Shown piece after piece: positions 28,421 to 42,756 of a stretch of DNA of 64,000 nt. Under the pieces are notes generated by a model, which made no database searches, had not been told where the DNA came from, and saw nothing but the letters and a program-made list of their open reading frames with translations. The stretch comes from Actinomycetota bacterium (lineage in GTDB: Bacteria; Actinomycetota; Thermoleophilia; Solirubrobacterales; Solirubrobacteraceae), in NCBI GenBank assembly GCA_005884115.1, contig VAXW01000003.1, positions 310,001 through 374,000 of the forward strand. Reading direction: 5' to 3'. The position numbers and the translations under genes were made by a program. Each line of letters begins with the position of its first letter. Position 1 is the first letter of the stretch.

Positions 28421-28429
28421 CTTGCGCTG

Positions 28430-32296
<3,867 letters not shown>

Positions 32297-32324
<28 letters not shown>

Positions 32325-33244
32325 CCATTCCCGGCGCGCCGGCCAAGGTGAGCGCGATCGCGACGGCGTACCACCCGGACCCGCGGCTGTTGGAGGTGCT
32401 AGCCGCGGCGCGCGAGGCGTGCTGCGAGGTCGTCGTGGTCGACAACACCCCGGGCGGCTCCGCCCTGTTGCGCGGAGAGGCGCCCGACCAACAAGTCCGG
32501 GTGCTGCGTCCCGGCCGCAACCTGGGGCTGGCCGGCGCGCTCAACCTCGGGCTGCGCGGGGTCTCCCCGGACTCGGACGCTGTGCTGCTGCTCGACCAGG
32601 ACTCGGTGCTCGCCGCGGGCGACGTCCGCAAGCTCGCCACCCACCTTGCCGACTCAACGGTCGGGGTCGCCGCGCCCGCGCCATGGGACGTAGCGCGGTC
32701 CTCCTTCATCGATCCGCGCACGGCTCTGCGTCGACAGATCGCCGATCGGGACGCAGTGATCACGTCGGGCATGGTTGTCCGAAAGTCGCTCATGGACGAG
32801 CTCGGCGGCTTTCGTGAGGACTTCTTCGTCGACTGCGTCGATCAGGACTTCTGCCTGCGGGTCAGGCGAGCGGGCAAGCGCATCGTCCAGGACAAGCGGG
32901 TCTTGCTGCCGCATTCGTTGGGCGCCTTGGCGGAGCACAGGTTCCTGATTGGCCATGTGCGGACGACTCACCACCCGCCTTGGAGGTTGTACTGGGTAAT
33001 TCGCAACGGCACCGTGCTCCTCCGCGAGAACTGGCGCCTGGCGCCGGCATGGTGCCTGGCGTGGGGGCTGATCATGCTGCGGTGGATGCTCCTAACCGCC
33101 CTGTATGAGCGCCCCCGTGGTGCGCGACTTCTGGCGATGTGGCGTGGACTCCTCGATGGCGTGCGCGGTCAAAGGAACGCGCACTACCTTCCCGAGACTG
33201 CGCGCGAACTCGATGGCGGCGGATTGCGCGAGCACAAGCGCTAG
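32297..33244 (+). CDS. GT2 family glycosyltransferase (rhamnosyltransferase-like)
   Basis: VVVDNTPGGSALL, GRNLGLAGALNLGLR, VLLLDQDSVL, GGFREDFFVDCVDQDFCLRVRRAGKR. Confidence 0.85.
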
Positions 33245-33256
33245 CCTGCTGCCGCG

Positions 33257-34411
33257 ATGCTCAAGCTCCGACGTGCAACCGTCATAGAGGCCGAGAAGAC
33301 CGAAGGGCCTGAGCAGGGCCTGCGTATACAGCTGGATGGGGGCGAGGGCGTGCCGCGCGCGGCGATCGCCGATGTCTCGCTCGTGGGGCCGGCCGAGGCG
33401 GGCGATGAGGTGATCGTGAACGTGCAGGCGCTCGACCTGGGGCTGGGCTCGGGCGGCTTTGACGTCGTGCACGTCAACGTTTCAAAAGGGCTCTCCGGCG
33501 AGGGCACCGACGGGGCGGAGGTGATGAAGCTCAACTACACGAGCCTCCAGCACGCGATCGTCCCGGTGGAGGGGGAGAGCCTGAGGGTTCCGCTGGAGCG
33601 GCCGGTCGCGATCCTCGGCCTGCACGGCCAGCTCGCGCCGCTCGCGTGGGCGTTCGCGCACGCTTTGCCTGGAAGCAGGCTGGGCTACGTTCAGACCGAG
33701 GGCGGGGCGCTGCCCGGCGGCCACTCGCGCACTGCGCGAGAGCTGCGCGAGCGCGACCTCTTGTCCGGTCACATCACCGCGGGTGCGGCATTCGGCGGCG
33801 ATCAAGAGGCGATGACGACGGCGGGCGCGATCCACCACGGCCTGTGTGAGCTCTCGTGGGACGCGGTCGTTTGCGGACCTGGGCCGGGGATCGTGGGCTC
33901 GCGCTCGGCGCTCGGCCACGGTGGCATGTCCGCGCTCGACTCTGCGCACGCGGCGCTCGCGCTCGGCTGTCGCACGCTGCTGGTGGCACGCATGTCCTCG
34001 GCGGATCCGCGCGGGCGCCACCGGGGGATCTCCCACCACACGCTCACGGTGCTGGACCTGCTGCTGGAGCCGGTGACGGTGGCGCTGCCGGCCGGCATGC
34101 GCTCGCCCTTCGGCAGCGACCTCCGCGCGGGCCTGGGCGCAGCGTTCGCCTCCTCGGTGGACACCGACGGCGCGGGGGGAGCGGCCTCATCGACGCTGCG
34201 ATTGGAGCGTCCGGCGCGCATCACGCGCCATGACTGGCGGCCCGCGAGGGTCGACCTGCCGGCCTTCGCAGGCAGCGGGCTGGAGGCTCAGACGATGGGC
34301 CGCGGCGTCACGCAGGATCCGCTGTTCTTCGGCGCCGCCCTGGCGGGCGGCGAGGCGCTCGCCGAGCTGCTCGCAGCGGGTCAGCACACCGCGCCGCCGA
34401 TGAACGCCTGA
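33257..34411 (+). CDS. DUF3866 family protein
   Basis: KLNYTSLQHAIVPVEGES, VQTEGGALPGGHSRTARELRER, GPGPGIVGSRSALGHGGMS, family-typical motifs. Confidence 0.75.
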   Translation: MLKLRRATVIEAEKTEGPEQGLRIQLDGGEGVPRAAIADVSLVGPAEAGDEVIVNVQALDLGLGSGGFDVVHVNVSKGLSGEGTDGAEVMKLNYTSLQHAIVPVEGESLRVPLERPVAILGLHGQLAPLAWAFAHALPGSRLGYVQTEGGALPGGHSRTARELRERDLLSGHITAGAAFGGDQEAMTTAGAIHHGLCELSWDAVVCGPGPGIVGSRSALGHGGMSALDSAHAALALGCRTLLVARMSSADPRGRHRGISHHTLTVLDLLLEPVTVALPAGMRSPFGSDLRAGLGAAFASSVDTDGAGGAASSTLRLERPARITRHDWRPARVDLPAFAGSGLEAQTMGRGVTQDPLFFGAALAGGEALAELLAAGQHTAPPMNA

Positions 34412-34455
34412 TTGCACCGGCAAGGAAGCGAGGCGGCTGAGGCGAAGCCGTAGGC

Positions 34456-35403
34456 GTGAGCGCCACCGCCCCCGCGGCCGAGCTGGGCATCTCTGCGCCG
34501 ATGCTCGACTTCCTCGCCTACCTCGAGCTGGAGCGGGGGCTGTCGCGCAACACGCTGGAGGCGTACCGCTCGGACCTGCTGCAGTTCGGCCGCTTTCTGG
34601 AGCGCCGCGACGTGGGGGTGCTCGAGGCGCGTCATGCGGACCTGGCCTCGTTCATCTCGGAGCTCGCTGGCGGGCCGGGACCGTCGGGCCCGCGCGAGCC
34701 CGCCGCGGCGGCGACCCTCGGGCGCAAGGTCGCGTGCCTGCGCTCGTTCTACCGCCACCTGCGCAGCGAGGGCGCGATCGAGCACGACCCCGCGGCGGAG
34801 CTCCATGGCCCGCGAAAGACCCAGCGGCTCCCGCGCGTGCTCTCGCGCGAGGAGGTATCGCTGCTGCTCCACCAGCCCCGCGGCACCTCGCCTCTGGCGC
34901 TGCGCGACCGCGCGCTGCTGGAGATGATGTACGCGTGCGGCCTGCGCGTCTCGGAGCTGATTGGCCTGGCGCTGAGCGACATCGACGCCGAGGAGGCGAT
35001 GCTGCGCGCGCGCGGCAAGGGGTCGAAGGAGCGGCTCGTGCCGGTGGGGCGGCGGGCGATGGACGCGCTGAACGTCTACCTCGCCCGGGGACGCCCGGCG
35101 CTGGTTGGCGCGCGCGTGGAGGGCAAGCTGTTCGTGAACAACCGCGGCACCGGGCTCACGCGCCAGGGCGTGTACAAGATCGTTCAGGGCCACGCGCGCA
35201 GTGCGGGCCTGCAGAGGCGCATGAGCCCTCACACGCTGCGCCACTCCTTCGCGACGCACCTGCTGGCCGGCGGCTGCGACCTGCGCTCGCTGCAGGAGAT
35301 GCTTGGGCACGCGGACCTTGCCACGACGCAGGTGTACACCCACCTCTCGGCCGAGCGCCTGAAGGACGCCTACTTCAGCGCGCACCCGCGGGCAACGCGC
35401 TGA
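34456..35403 (+). CDS. xerD: site-specific tyrosine recombinase XerD
   Basis: FLAYLELERGLSRNTLEAYRSDLLQF; MMYACGLRVSELIGL; SPHTLRHSFATHLLAGGCDLRSLQEMLGHADLATTQVYTHLS. Confidence 0.95.
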   Translation: MSATAPAAELGISAPMLDFLAYLELERGLSRNTLEAYRSDLLQFGRFLERRDVGVLEARHADLASFISELAGGPGPSGPREPAAAATLGRKVACLRSFYRHLRSEGAIEHDPAAELHGPRKTQRLPRVLSREEVSLLLHQPRGTSPLALRDRALLEMMYACGLRVSELIGLALSDIDAEEAMLRARGKGSKERLVPVGRRAMDALNVYLARGRPALVGARVEGKLFVNNRGTGLTRQGVYKIVQGHARSAGLQRRMSPHTLRHSFATHLLAGGCDLRSLQEMLGHADLATTQVYTHLSAERLKDAYFSAHPRATR

Positions 35404-35464
35404 TCGCACCCGGCGGGGCCGCGGATACCGCTCCTCACGCGGCGCACCACCTCGGTGGTCGGCG

Positions 35465-36679
35465 ATGAGCGCGAGCGAGGGCACCCCGAAGGGCACAGGC
35501 AGGCGGGCGATCGTGGTGGTCATCGACGCGTGCGGGGTGGGCGCGCTGCCGGACGCTGCGCGCTACGGCGATGAGGGCACGAATACGCTCGCCCATCTCG
35601 CGCGCGCGGTCGGAGGCCTGCGGCTGCCCACGCTCCAGCGCCTCGGGCTGGGCTCGATCCTCGAGCTCGAGGGTGTGGCGCCGGCGCGCGACCCTGCGAT
35701 CCACGGGCGCCTTGCGCCGCTGGGCCCGGGCAAGGACTCGATCACGGGCCACTGGGAGCTGATGGGCGTCGTCACGGAGCGCGAGCTGCCCACATATCCC
35801 GAAGGCTTCCCGCCCGAGCTGATCGAGCGGCTGGAAGCGGCGATGGGGCGGGCGCTGATCTGCAACCGCCCCTACAACGGCATCGCGGCGATCGACGAGT
35901 TCGGCGCCGAGCACCTGCGCACGGGCGCGCTGATCGTCTACACCTCGCAGGACTCGGTGCTCCAGCTGGCGGCTCACGTTCAGTGCATGAGCGAGAGCGA
36001 GTTGTACGAGGCGTGCACGGCCGCGCGCGCGGTGATGCGCGGTGGGGAGGGTGTAGGCCGGGTGATCGCGCGGCCGTTCAGGGGCGCGGAGGGGGCGTTC
36101 GAGCGCACGCACGGGCGGCGCGACTTCACCCTCACCCCGCCCGCGCGCAGCTACCTGCAGGAGCTCGTGGACTCGGGCGCGGAGGTGCACGCGGTGGGAA
36201 AGGTCGCCGACCTGTTCGCAGGGGTGGGCATCTCGCGCTCGCACCCCGGTGCCACCAACGCGACGGCGCTGCAGAGCACCGAGGAGTTGCTGGACGAGCT
36301 CGATGAGGGTTTCGTGTTCGTGAACCTGATCGAGACCGACCAGCGCTTTGGCCACCGCAAGGACCTCGCGGGCTTTGCGCGGGCGCTGTCAGAGATCGAC
36401 GCGGCGCTCGCGACATGGCTTGGGCGGCTGCGCTCGGACGACCTGCTGGTCGTGACTGCCGACCACGGCGTCGATCCGGCGCAGCCCGGCTCAGACCACA
36501 CGCGCGAGTACGCGCCGCTGCTCGCGCTCACCGGGGAGATGGCGCGACGCCTGTTGCACGGTGCGCGCCTGGACGGCAGGCGTCATGACGGTCCGCTCGC
36601 CGACGTGGGGGCAAGCGTCCTGAGCTGGCTGACCGGGCGCGACGCGCGCGAGCTCCCGGGCGAGTCATTTCTCGGCTAG
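35465..36679 (+). CDS. deoB: phosphopentomutase
   Basis: VVVIDACGVGALPDAARYGDEGTNTLAHLA; GKDSITGHWELMG; ETDQRFGHRKD; TADHGVDP. Confidence 0.94.
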   Translation: MSASEGTPKGTGRRAIVVVIDACGVGALPDAARYGDEGTNTLAHLARAVGGLRLPTLQRLGLGSILELEGVAPARDPAIHGRLAPLGPGKDSITGHWELMGVVTERELPTYPEGFPPELIERLEAAMGRALICNRPYNGIAAIDEFGAEHLRTGALIVYTSQDSVLQLAAHVQCMSESELYEACTAARAVMRGGEGVGRVIARPFRGAEGAFERTHGRRDFTLTPPARSYLQELVDSGAEVHAVGKVADLFAGVGISRSHPGATNATALQSTEELLDELDEGFVFVNLIETDQRFGHRKDLAGFARALSEIDAALATWLGRLRSDDLLVVTADHGVDPAQPGSDHTREYAPLLALTGEMARRLLHGARLDGRRHDGPLADVGASVLSWLTGRDARELPGESFLG

Positions 36680-36736
36680 CAGCGGCGCCACCCGCTGGCG
36701 CGCGCTCGCCCGAGTGCGGGTCGCGCCTAAGCTGGT

Positions 36737-37627
36737 GTGACGATGCCAGAGCTGCCTGAGGTCGAGACGATCCGTCGTCAGCTGGCCCCGCTCGTCGAGG
36801 GCCGTCGTCTCGTGGACGTTGAGATTCTCGACGAGCGCTGGTCGCGTCCGTTGGCGCCGGCGGAGCTGGCCGCGGCGCTCGCGGGTCGCCGGGTCGAGGA
36901 GCTTGGTCGGCGCGGCAAGTACCTGCTGTGGGCGCTCGAGGGCGACGTCTATCTCGCTCAACACCTGCGTATGACGGGCGCGCTGCTGTATGAGCCCGAA
37001 CCGGAGCCTTCGCACGTACGCATGCGACTGCTGCTGCGCGACGGCGCCGGCGAGCACCGCTTGGTCGTCGATGACCCACGGCGGTTCGGGACCGGAGAGC
37101 TGCTGCTCGGCACGGATGCGCTGGATGACTTCTTCGCGGCCCGCCTTGGCCTGGAGCCACTGGATGAGGCCTTTACGATCGAGCACTTGCGGCGGGCTGC
37201 CCGGGGGCGCAGGGCGCCGGTGAAGGCGTTTCTGCTCGACCAGCGCCGGGTGGCGGGAGTCGGGAACATCTACGCCGACGAGGCGCTCTTTCGCGCCGGG
37301 GTGCATCCCCTGCGGCCCGCCGGCCGGCTGACCAGGGGCGAATGGGAGCGCCTGCGGACGGGGGTGATAGCCGCCCTGCGGGCTGGAATCGACGCGCAGG
37401 GCGCGAGCATCGATGATTTCCGACACCTTGACGGCGCGCGCGGGTCATTCCAGGAGGAGTTTCTGATCCACCGCCGCGCGGGCGAGCCGTGTCCGCGCTG
37501 CGGTCGCGAGATCGTGAAGATGGTCGCCGCTGGGCGGGGCACGTACGCGTGCGAGGGCTGCCAGCGGCGGCCACGGCGGCGGGGTGGAACTCGACAGAAG
37601 GCGCGAGAGCGCGTGGCGGTGGGTTAG
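36737..37627 (+). CDS. mutM: formamidopyrimidine-DNA glycosylase
   Basis: MPELPEVETIRRQLAPLVEGRR; GVGNIYADEALFRAGVHPLRPA; zinc finger CPRCGREIVKM...TYACEGCQ. Confidence 0.95.
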   Translation: MTMPELPEVETIRRQLAPLVEGRRLVDVEILDERWSRPLAPAELAAALAGRRVEELGRRGKYLLWALEGDVYLAQHLRMTGALLYEPEPEPSHVRMRLLLRDGAGEHRLVVDDPRRFGTGELLLGTDALDDFFAARLGLEPLDEAFTIEHLRRAARGRRAPVKAFLLDQRRVAGVGNIYADEALFRAGVHPLRPAGRLTRGEWERLRTGVIAALRAGIDAQGASIDDFRHLDGARGSFQEEFLIHRRAGEPCPRCGREIVKMVAAGRGTYACEGCQRRPRRRGGTRQKARERVAVG

Positions 37628-37676
37628 CGTCAAACGCCGCCAGCCGCTGTGCGGCACTTCCTTGCGGACGGTTGAC

Positions 37677-37931
37677 TCAGGCGGCCAGCAGCTCGTCCAG
37701 ACGGCCGTCCTCGGCGGCCGCCTGCAGCTCGGCGAAGCCCCCGAGGAGCTGATCGTCGATCAGCACCTGGGGGAAGCTCATCATGCCGGTCCGCCGCGCG
37801 AGCTCGACACGGCCGGTGGGGTCCTTTGAGAGGTTGACCTCGCTGAACTCCACGCCGCGGGCGTCCAGCAAGCCCTTCACCCGACGACAGAAGGAGCAGG
37901 GCTCGGTCGAGTAGACGGTGATGCGCGCCAT
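37677..37931 (-). CDS. grxC: glutaredoxin
   Basis: MARITVYSTEPCSFCRRVKGLLDARGVEFSEVNL...MMSFPQVLIDDQLLGGFAEL (CSFC active site). Confidence 0.92.
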   Translation of the reverse strand: MARITVYSTEPCSFCRRVKGLLDARGVEFSEVNLSKDPTGRVELARRTGMMSFPQVLIDDQLLGGFAELQAAAEDGRLDELLAA

Positions 37932-37954
37932 TACTTCACAAAGTATAGCGACCG

Positions 37955-39442
37955 TCACGCGCGCGGGCGCGCGAACGGCGCCCGGGCGCGGAGGGCTTCG
38001 TGCAGCTCGCGCGGCAGTATGCCGACCAGCTGGCCAACGCCCAGGAAGACAACCCCGGCGAGCGCCGCGGCGGCGAAGTCTGGCAGCGCGGATACGAGGA
38101 GAGGCACGCACGCCGCCACCGCGGCCGCTGTGACGCGCAGCAGGAACCGCGCCCCCACCATGACTGCACCGGTGCCGATGCCGGCGCGCAGTCTCCAGTA
38201 GATGAGCGCCGCAAGGAGCGCGTCGCCCGCGACGCTCGCGACCGCGCCGCCCTGCGCATCGAACAGCGGCACGAGCACTCCCGCAAAGACCCCCACGCCG
38301 AGCAGGCCGAGTGAGTTGGTGAGGATGAGCTCGCGCTGGCGCCCGAGAGCGATCAGCGACACGGTCCAGATCTGGTAGAGCGCGATGAACAGCAGCGCGG
38401 CGACCTGAATGCGAAGGACATCCCCCGCCGGTCGGAAGGCATGCCCGCCGATGATCGCCATGACCGGCTCGGCAGCGCGCGCGGCGACGAGCACGACGAG
38501 CACGCCGGCGATGATCGCGCCCTTGCTGAGCCCTGCGATCGCGTAGCGAAGCCGAGCGGGGTCGTCGCGGGCCGCCGCGGTGAGCAGCGGCAGCGCCACG
38601 CCCGCGACGAGGACGGGGATGCTCACAAGCGTCTCCATTGCACGCAGCGATCCGCCGAACAGGCCGGTCTGGCGCGGGCTGGAGACGAGCGACATGAGCA
38701 CGATCACGAGACGGAAGTAGAGCTGTCCGAGCACGATCGCCACCGCAAGCGGAAGGGCCCGGGCAAGCAGCGCGCGGTGCTTGGCGCGGTCGAAGCTGGG
38801 AGCGATGAAGGCGCCGGCGCCCGCCAGCCGCGGGACCAGGGCCAGGACGGCGAGTCCCACGACGATCTGGACTGCAAAGAAAGGGAGCAGGCGCGCGCCG
38901 ACGATCACTAGCACGGCGACGCCCGCGAGCGTCACGGCCTGCCGGAAGAAATCGATGAAGGCGAGTCCGGCGTTTCGCAGTTCGACCGTCAGCGGCAGCA
39001 GCAGCGAGTTGGCGAGCGCCATGATCAGCATGCCGGCGCCGGCGAGCGCGGTACCGGCGATCATGCGAGCCGGGTAGCCGGCGACGGCAGCGAACGCGAC
39101 CATCGCGAGCACCGCCAGCGGCGTGACCACGAGTCGCTGGCCGACGACGTTGGCGATGAGAGCCGAGCGCTCCGGGCGGGGAAGCAGCGCGAGCTCGCGG
39201 CTGGCACTCACGTTGAGCCCGTTTTCGGACACGCTGCCGGCGATCGCGACCAGCGACAGCACGGTCACGTAGCGCCCCGACTCGGCGACGCCCAGGTGGC
39301 GCAGCAGCAGCGCAGCCGTCACGACCCCCACCACGACGCCGGCCGCGTTGCCGGCGGCCCGCAGGGCACTCCCGCGGATTACCCGGCCGCCGGCCTCGGT
39401 GGAGGTGAGGATGTCGCCCGAGACCGCCTCTTGGGGCTCCAT
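37955..39442 (-). CDS. oligosaccharide flippase (MOP/Wzx-like)
   Basis: About 14 hydrophobic segments; GSALRAAGNAAGVVVGVVTAALLLRHLGVAESGRYVTVLSLVAIAGSVSENGL. Confidence 0.82.
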   Translation of the reverse strand: MEPQEAVSGDILTSTEAGGRVIRGSALRAAGNAAGVVVGVVTAALLLRHLGVAESGRYVTVLSLVAIAGSVSENGLNVSASRELALLPRPERSALIANVVGQRLVVTPLAVLAMVAFAAVAGYPARMIAGTALAGAGMLIMALANSLLLPLTVELRNAGLAFIDFFRQAVTLAGVAVLVIVGARLLPFFAVQIVVGLAVLALVPRLAGAGAFIAPSFDRAKHRALLARALPLAVAIVLGQLYFRLVIVLMSLVSSPRQTGLFGGSLRAMETLVSIPVLVAGVALPLLTAAARDDPARLRYAIAGLSKGAIIAGVLVVLVAARAAEPVMAIIGGHAFRPAGDVLRIQVAALLFIALYQIWTVSLIALGRQRELILTNSLGLLGVGVFAGVLVPLFDAQGGAVASVAGDALLAALIYWRLRAGIGTGAVMVGARFLLRVTAAAVAACVPLLVSALPDFAAAALAGVVFLGVGQLVGILPRELHEALRARAPFARPRA

Positions 39443-39481
39443 GAGCCGCAGGTTACGTGGGGTGGGGGACAGGGCTAGCAG

Positions 39482-40091
39482 GCGAACGAGCGGGTACTCG
39501 CGCCGACCACCGCCCGCATCGTCCTAATCGCGCTCAACCAGGTGTGCCGCTTCGCCGTCCGGCGCGGCTGGCCCGCCGACAACCCCGTCGCCAAGCTCGA
39601 ACCCGGCGAGAAGCCGCATTGGACGCCGCAGAAGGTTGCGATCCTGGAAAGGCGAGCAGCTCGCCCGCTTCCTCGCCCACGCCGGGCCGCATCGACCACT
39701 TTTCGAGTTCCTCGCCTACACCGGCCTACGCGTCGGCGAAGCCCTCGGCCCCACATGGGCCGACATCGACCTCGACGCGGGGCTGATCCGCGTGCACCGC
39801 GTCGTCGGCAAGGCGTTCCGAGCGACAGTCCAACGCGCCGCCATCACCGCCACCGGACGGCTCTCCCTACACTCCCTCCGCCACGGCTACGCCTCGCTCT
39901 TGATCGCAAAAGGCCTGAACGTCGTCTTCGTCAGCCGCCAGCTCGGGCACGCCAACCCGACTGTGACGCTCTCGACCTACGCGCACCTATTCGAAGCGCG
40001 CAAACCACGCTCACGCGGCGAGGGAGGCGCTGGAGACGAGCTATGCGGCGACAGCAGTCCCCACAGCGCCGTGACCGCTCGCCGGTGGTAA
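39482..40091 (+). pseudogene. decayed tyrosine recombinase/phage integrase
   Basis: Frame 2: LAPTTARIVLIALNQVCRFAVRRGWPADNPVAKLEPGEKPHWTP, then frame shift to LARFLAHAGPHRPLFEFLAYTGLRVGEALGPTWADIDLD...LHSLRHGYASLLIAKGLNVVFVSRQLGHANPTVTLSTYAHLF. Core shortened, no intact start. Confidence 0.85.
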
Positions 40092-40103
40092 CAGCCGTGG
40101 TAA

Positions 40104-40280
40104 CAAGTCGCCGCGCAGCTCGCCGCCAAGGGCTTGAACGTGGTGCTCGCCAGCCGCCAGCTCGGACACGCCAACACGGACGTCACCCTCTGCGCCTGCG
40201 CCGACCACGCCGCAAGCGCACGCGACGCGCTCGAAGAAAGCTATGCGGGAATGGCGGTCACCAGCCAAATCGCGACCTGA
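40104..40280 (+). pseudogene. second integrase C-terminal fragment
   Basis: QVAAQLAAKGLNVVLASRQLGHANTDVTLCACADHAASARDALEESYAGMAVTSQIAT*, paralogous to the end of the preceding fragment. Confidence 0.82.
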
Positions 40281-40297
40281 GGCCGCAGGCTGAAAAA

Positions 40298-40323
40298 GAG
40301 GGGGCTCCTTGCGGAGCCCCCTC
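40298..40323. terminator. intrinsic terminator between integrase remnant and collagen-like gene
   Basis: GAGGGGGCTCC-TTGC-GGAGCCCCCTC perfect 11-bp stem, A-rich on the left flank (U-tract for the minus-strand gene). Confidence 0.85.
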
Positions 40324-40360
40324 GCTTGTGCTGCTTATCGTTCAGTTCGGCTGCGTCGGT

Positions 40361-42691
40361 TCAGTTACCAACGCAGATGAAGTTGACCGTGTTGGCGACG
40401 TTAGGAGTGATGACGAATTTGCTTCCGCTGGTGTTCGCCACCTGTACTCCCTTGCTGTTATCGGTCGTATTGGAAACCGTGCAGGAGTAACTCCCTGCAC
40501 TGGTAAACACCGCTGACCCGGTCAGAGTCACGGTTGCCGGGGCCGACACTGATCCTCTGACGATGTGCGAGCCGGCCTGCAGCGTGCCAGATGTGCTGTA
40601 CAACGATTCGGTTCCTGGAGGACCAGTGGCTCCGGTAGCTCCCGTCGCGCCGGTTGCCCCGGTTACGCCTTGTGCACCGGTGTCCCCGGTCGCGCCGGTG
40701 GTCCCAGTCGCACCCGTTCGCCCGGTCGCGCCTTCTTTGGCTACGAGGCTCCAGTAGCTCGTTTCGATGTCTGGTTTCTTGTTCTGGTTAGGTTCTTTGA
40801 GCGAGATGTAAGAACTACCTTCGTAGAAGACCAATTCGTTTATTTTGTATGTGGTCGACGACGACCAGGTACCGTCCCACGCTCCTGCGACGCCCGCGGC
40901 TCCGGTCGAACCGGTTTTGCCTTCTTTGCCTTCGGGTCCAGTCGCGCCTGTCGCGCCGGTAGCTCCGGTGGCGCCGGTGGCTCCTGTAACGCCCTGAGCT
41001 CCGGTGGCACCGGTTTTGCCTTCGGGTCCAGTCGCCCCGGTCACGCCCGTCGCCCCGGTCGTGCCTTTGGCGCCCGCGGCACCGGTTTCGCCTTTGGCGC
41101 CTTTTTCGGCTACGAGGCTCCAGTATTCGTCGTTTTGGTTTCCTTTTGGTGTCTGTTTCAGGTTAGGTTCTTTGATCGAGATGTAAGAGCTACCTTCGTA
41201 GAAGACCAGTTCTTTCGTTTTGTAAGTGGTCTGCGCAGACCAGTTACCGGCCCAGTTACCGGCGACGCCGGCGGCGCCGGTCGCGCCCGTGGCCCCGGTT
41301 TCGCCGGTCGCCCCAGTCGCGCCAGTTGCTCCGGCTCCGGTTGCGCCTGTTGCGCCGGTTGCGCCATTGGTCCCGTTAGTCCCGTTGGTCCCGTTGGTAC
41401 CAGCGGCTCCGGTTGCGCCTGTTGCGCCGGTTGCGCCATTAGTCCCGTTAGTCCCGTTGGTCCCGTTAGTCCCAGCGGCTCCGGTCGCGCCTGTTGCGCC
41501 GGTGGCTCCCGTCACGCCTTTGGCGCCTTCTTTGCCTTCGGCGCCGGTGGCTCCGGTTTCGCCGTTGGTGCCGTTGGTGCCGGCCTGGCCCGTGGCGCCC
41601 GTGGCTCCGGTTTCGCCGCGATCGCCCGTGGCGCCCGTGGCTCCGGTTTCGCCGCGATCGCCCGTGGCGCCCGTGGCTCCGGTTTCGCCGTTGGTGCCGT
41701 TGGTGCCGTTCGTCCCGGCGGCTCCAGTCGCGCCTTCAGCTCCGGTCGCTCCCTGCGCTCCGGTGGCGCCGGTCACGCCCTGCGCGCCCGTTTCGCCCTG
41801 GATGCCCTGAGCACCAGTTTCGCCGCGTTCGCCCTGAGCTCCCTGGGCACCGGCCGCACCGGTGGCTCCAGTTTTGCCTTCGGCGCCGGCAGCTCCGGTT
41901 TCGCCTTTTTCGCCCTGGATGCCCTGAGCACCAGTTTCGCCGCGTTCGCCCTGAGCTCCCTGCGCTCCGGTTTCGCCGCGGTCGCCCTGGGCGCCCGTGG
42001 CTCCAGCTTTACCTTCGGCTCCGGTCGCGCCTTCGGCGCCGGCCGCTCCGGTGGCTCCCTGCGCTCCGGTGGCGCCGGTCACGCCCTGCGCGCCCGTTTC
42101 GCCCTGGATGCCCTGAGCACCAGTTTCGCCGCGTTCGCCCTGAGCTCCCTGGGCACCGGCCGCACCGGTGGCTCCAGTTTTGCCTTCGGCGCCGGCAGCT
42201 CCGGTTTCGCCTTTGACCCCAGTCGCGCCCTGCTGTCCTTCCGCGCCCGTCGCCCCCGTAGCCCCGGTTGCGCCGGAGGCGCCAGTGGCGCCAGTCACGC
42301 CTTGTGGGCCGGCTTCACCGCGTTCACCGCGTTCGCCTTTGGCGCCTTTCGGGCCGGTCGCTCCGGTCGCGCCCTTTTCGCCTTTTTCGCCCCTCAAGCC
42401 TTTTTCGCCCTGTTTACCTTCGGGCCCGGTCGCTCCGGTCGCGCCCCGTTCCCCCCTGGGGCCCTGAGGGCCAGTGGGGCCGGTCGGGCCAGTGGGTCCG
42501 GTGGCTCCGGTCACGCCGGTGGTGTTTGCGCCAAGCGCTAGTGGCGCCATGACGAACAGCATGAGCGCGAACGTCGCAAGGGTCCCAACGAGCGCACGCG
42601 TGCGGCGGGCGGCCTTCGACGCGACCTGAGTCGTCTTTGCCGTCTGCTGGTGGGCTTCCGTGCCCCGGTGGGCGTCCCTGCGCTGGAGCAT
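40361..42691 (-). CDS. secreted collagen-like (Gly-X-Y) surface protein with two chitin-binding-like inserts
   Basis: GGAGGA RBS before ATG 42691; signal/[21 protein letters not shown]; hundreds of residues of GAT/GET/GAQ triplets; two homologous [27 protein letters not shown]...YWSLVA modules; non-collagenous C-terminal domain. Confidence 0.92.
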   Translation of the reverse strand: MLQRRDAHRGTEAHQQTAKTTQVASKAARRTRALVGTLATFALMLFVMAPLALGANTTGVTGATGPTGPTGPTGPQGPRGERGATGATGPEGKQGEKGLRGEKGEKGATGATGPKGAKGERGERGEAGPQGVTGATGASGATGATGATGAEGQQGATGVKGETGAAGAEGKTGATGAAGAQGAQGERGETGAQGIQGETGAQGVTGATGAQGATGAAGAEGATGAEGKAGATGAQGDRGETGAQGAQGERGETGAQGIQGEKGETGAAGAEGKTGATGAAGAQGAQGERGETGAQGIQGETGAQGVTGATGAQGATGAEGATGAAGTNGTNGTNGETGATGATGDRGETGATGATGDRGETGATGATGQAGTNGTNGETGATGAEGKEGAKGVTGATGATGATGAAGTNGTNGTNGTNGATGATGATGAAGTNGTNGTNGTNGATGATGATGAGATGATGATGETGATGATGAAGVAGNWAGNWSAQTTYKTKELVFYEGSSYISIKEPNLKQTPKGNQNDEYWSLVAEKGAKGETGAAGAKGTTGATGVTGATGPEGKTGATGAQGVTGATGATGATGATGATGPEGKEGKTGSTGAAGVAGAWDGTWSSSTTYKINELVFYEGSSYISLKEPNQNKKPDIETSYWSLVAKEGATGRTGATGTTGATGDTGAQGVTGATGATGATGATGPPGTESLYSTSGTLQAGSHIVRGSVSAPATVTLTGSAVFTSAGSYSCTVSNTTDNSKGVQVANTSGSKFVITPNVANTVNFICVGN
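41752..41908. repeat. internal duplication in collagen-like gene, copy 1
   Basis: Near-identical to 42058-42214 (offset 306 bp = 102 codons), e.g. gcaccagtttcgccgcgttcgccctgagctccctgggcaccggccgcaccggtggctcc. Confidence 0.85.
42058..42214. repeat. internal duplication in collagen-like gene, copy 2
   Basis: See copy 1; offset 306 bp, in frame. Confidence 0.85.
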
Positions 42692-42756
42692 TTGTTCTCC
42701 TCCGTGAGATTGGATAACGAGCGGCACATCGCCGCGCGCGGTTTTCGTTGAGAGAA

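Noticed and set aside
34456-35403. XerD as part of the mobile element with the integrase remnants
   Set aside because: It is intact, housekeeping-type, in a pyrG-xerD-deoB context 4 kb away from the decayed fragments.
41270-42500. Regular repeats that could be mistaken for a CRISPR array or tandem satellite
   Set aside because: Period is 9/18 nt in frame with Gly-X-Y codons; no unique spacers of constant length and no cas genes.
40565-42541. Long + strand ORF (658 aa) rich in S/G/R
   Set aside because: Antisense shadow of the Gly-X-Y collagen-like gene; periodic GC-rich triplets keep other frames open. No RBS or domain.
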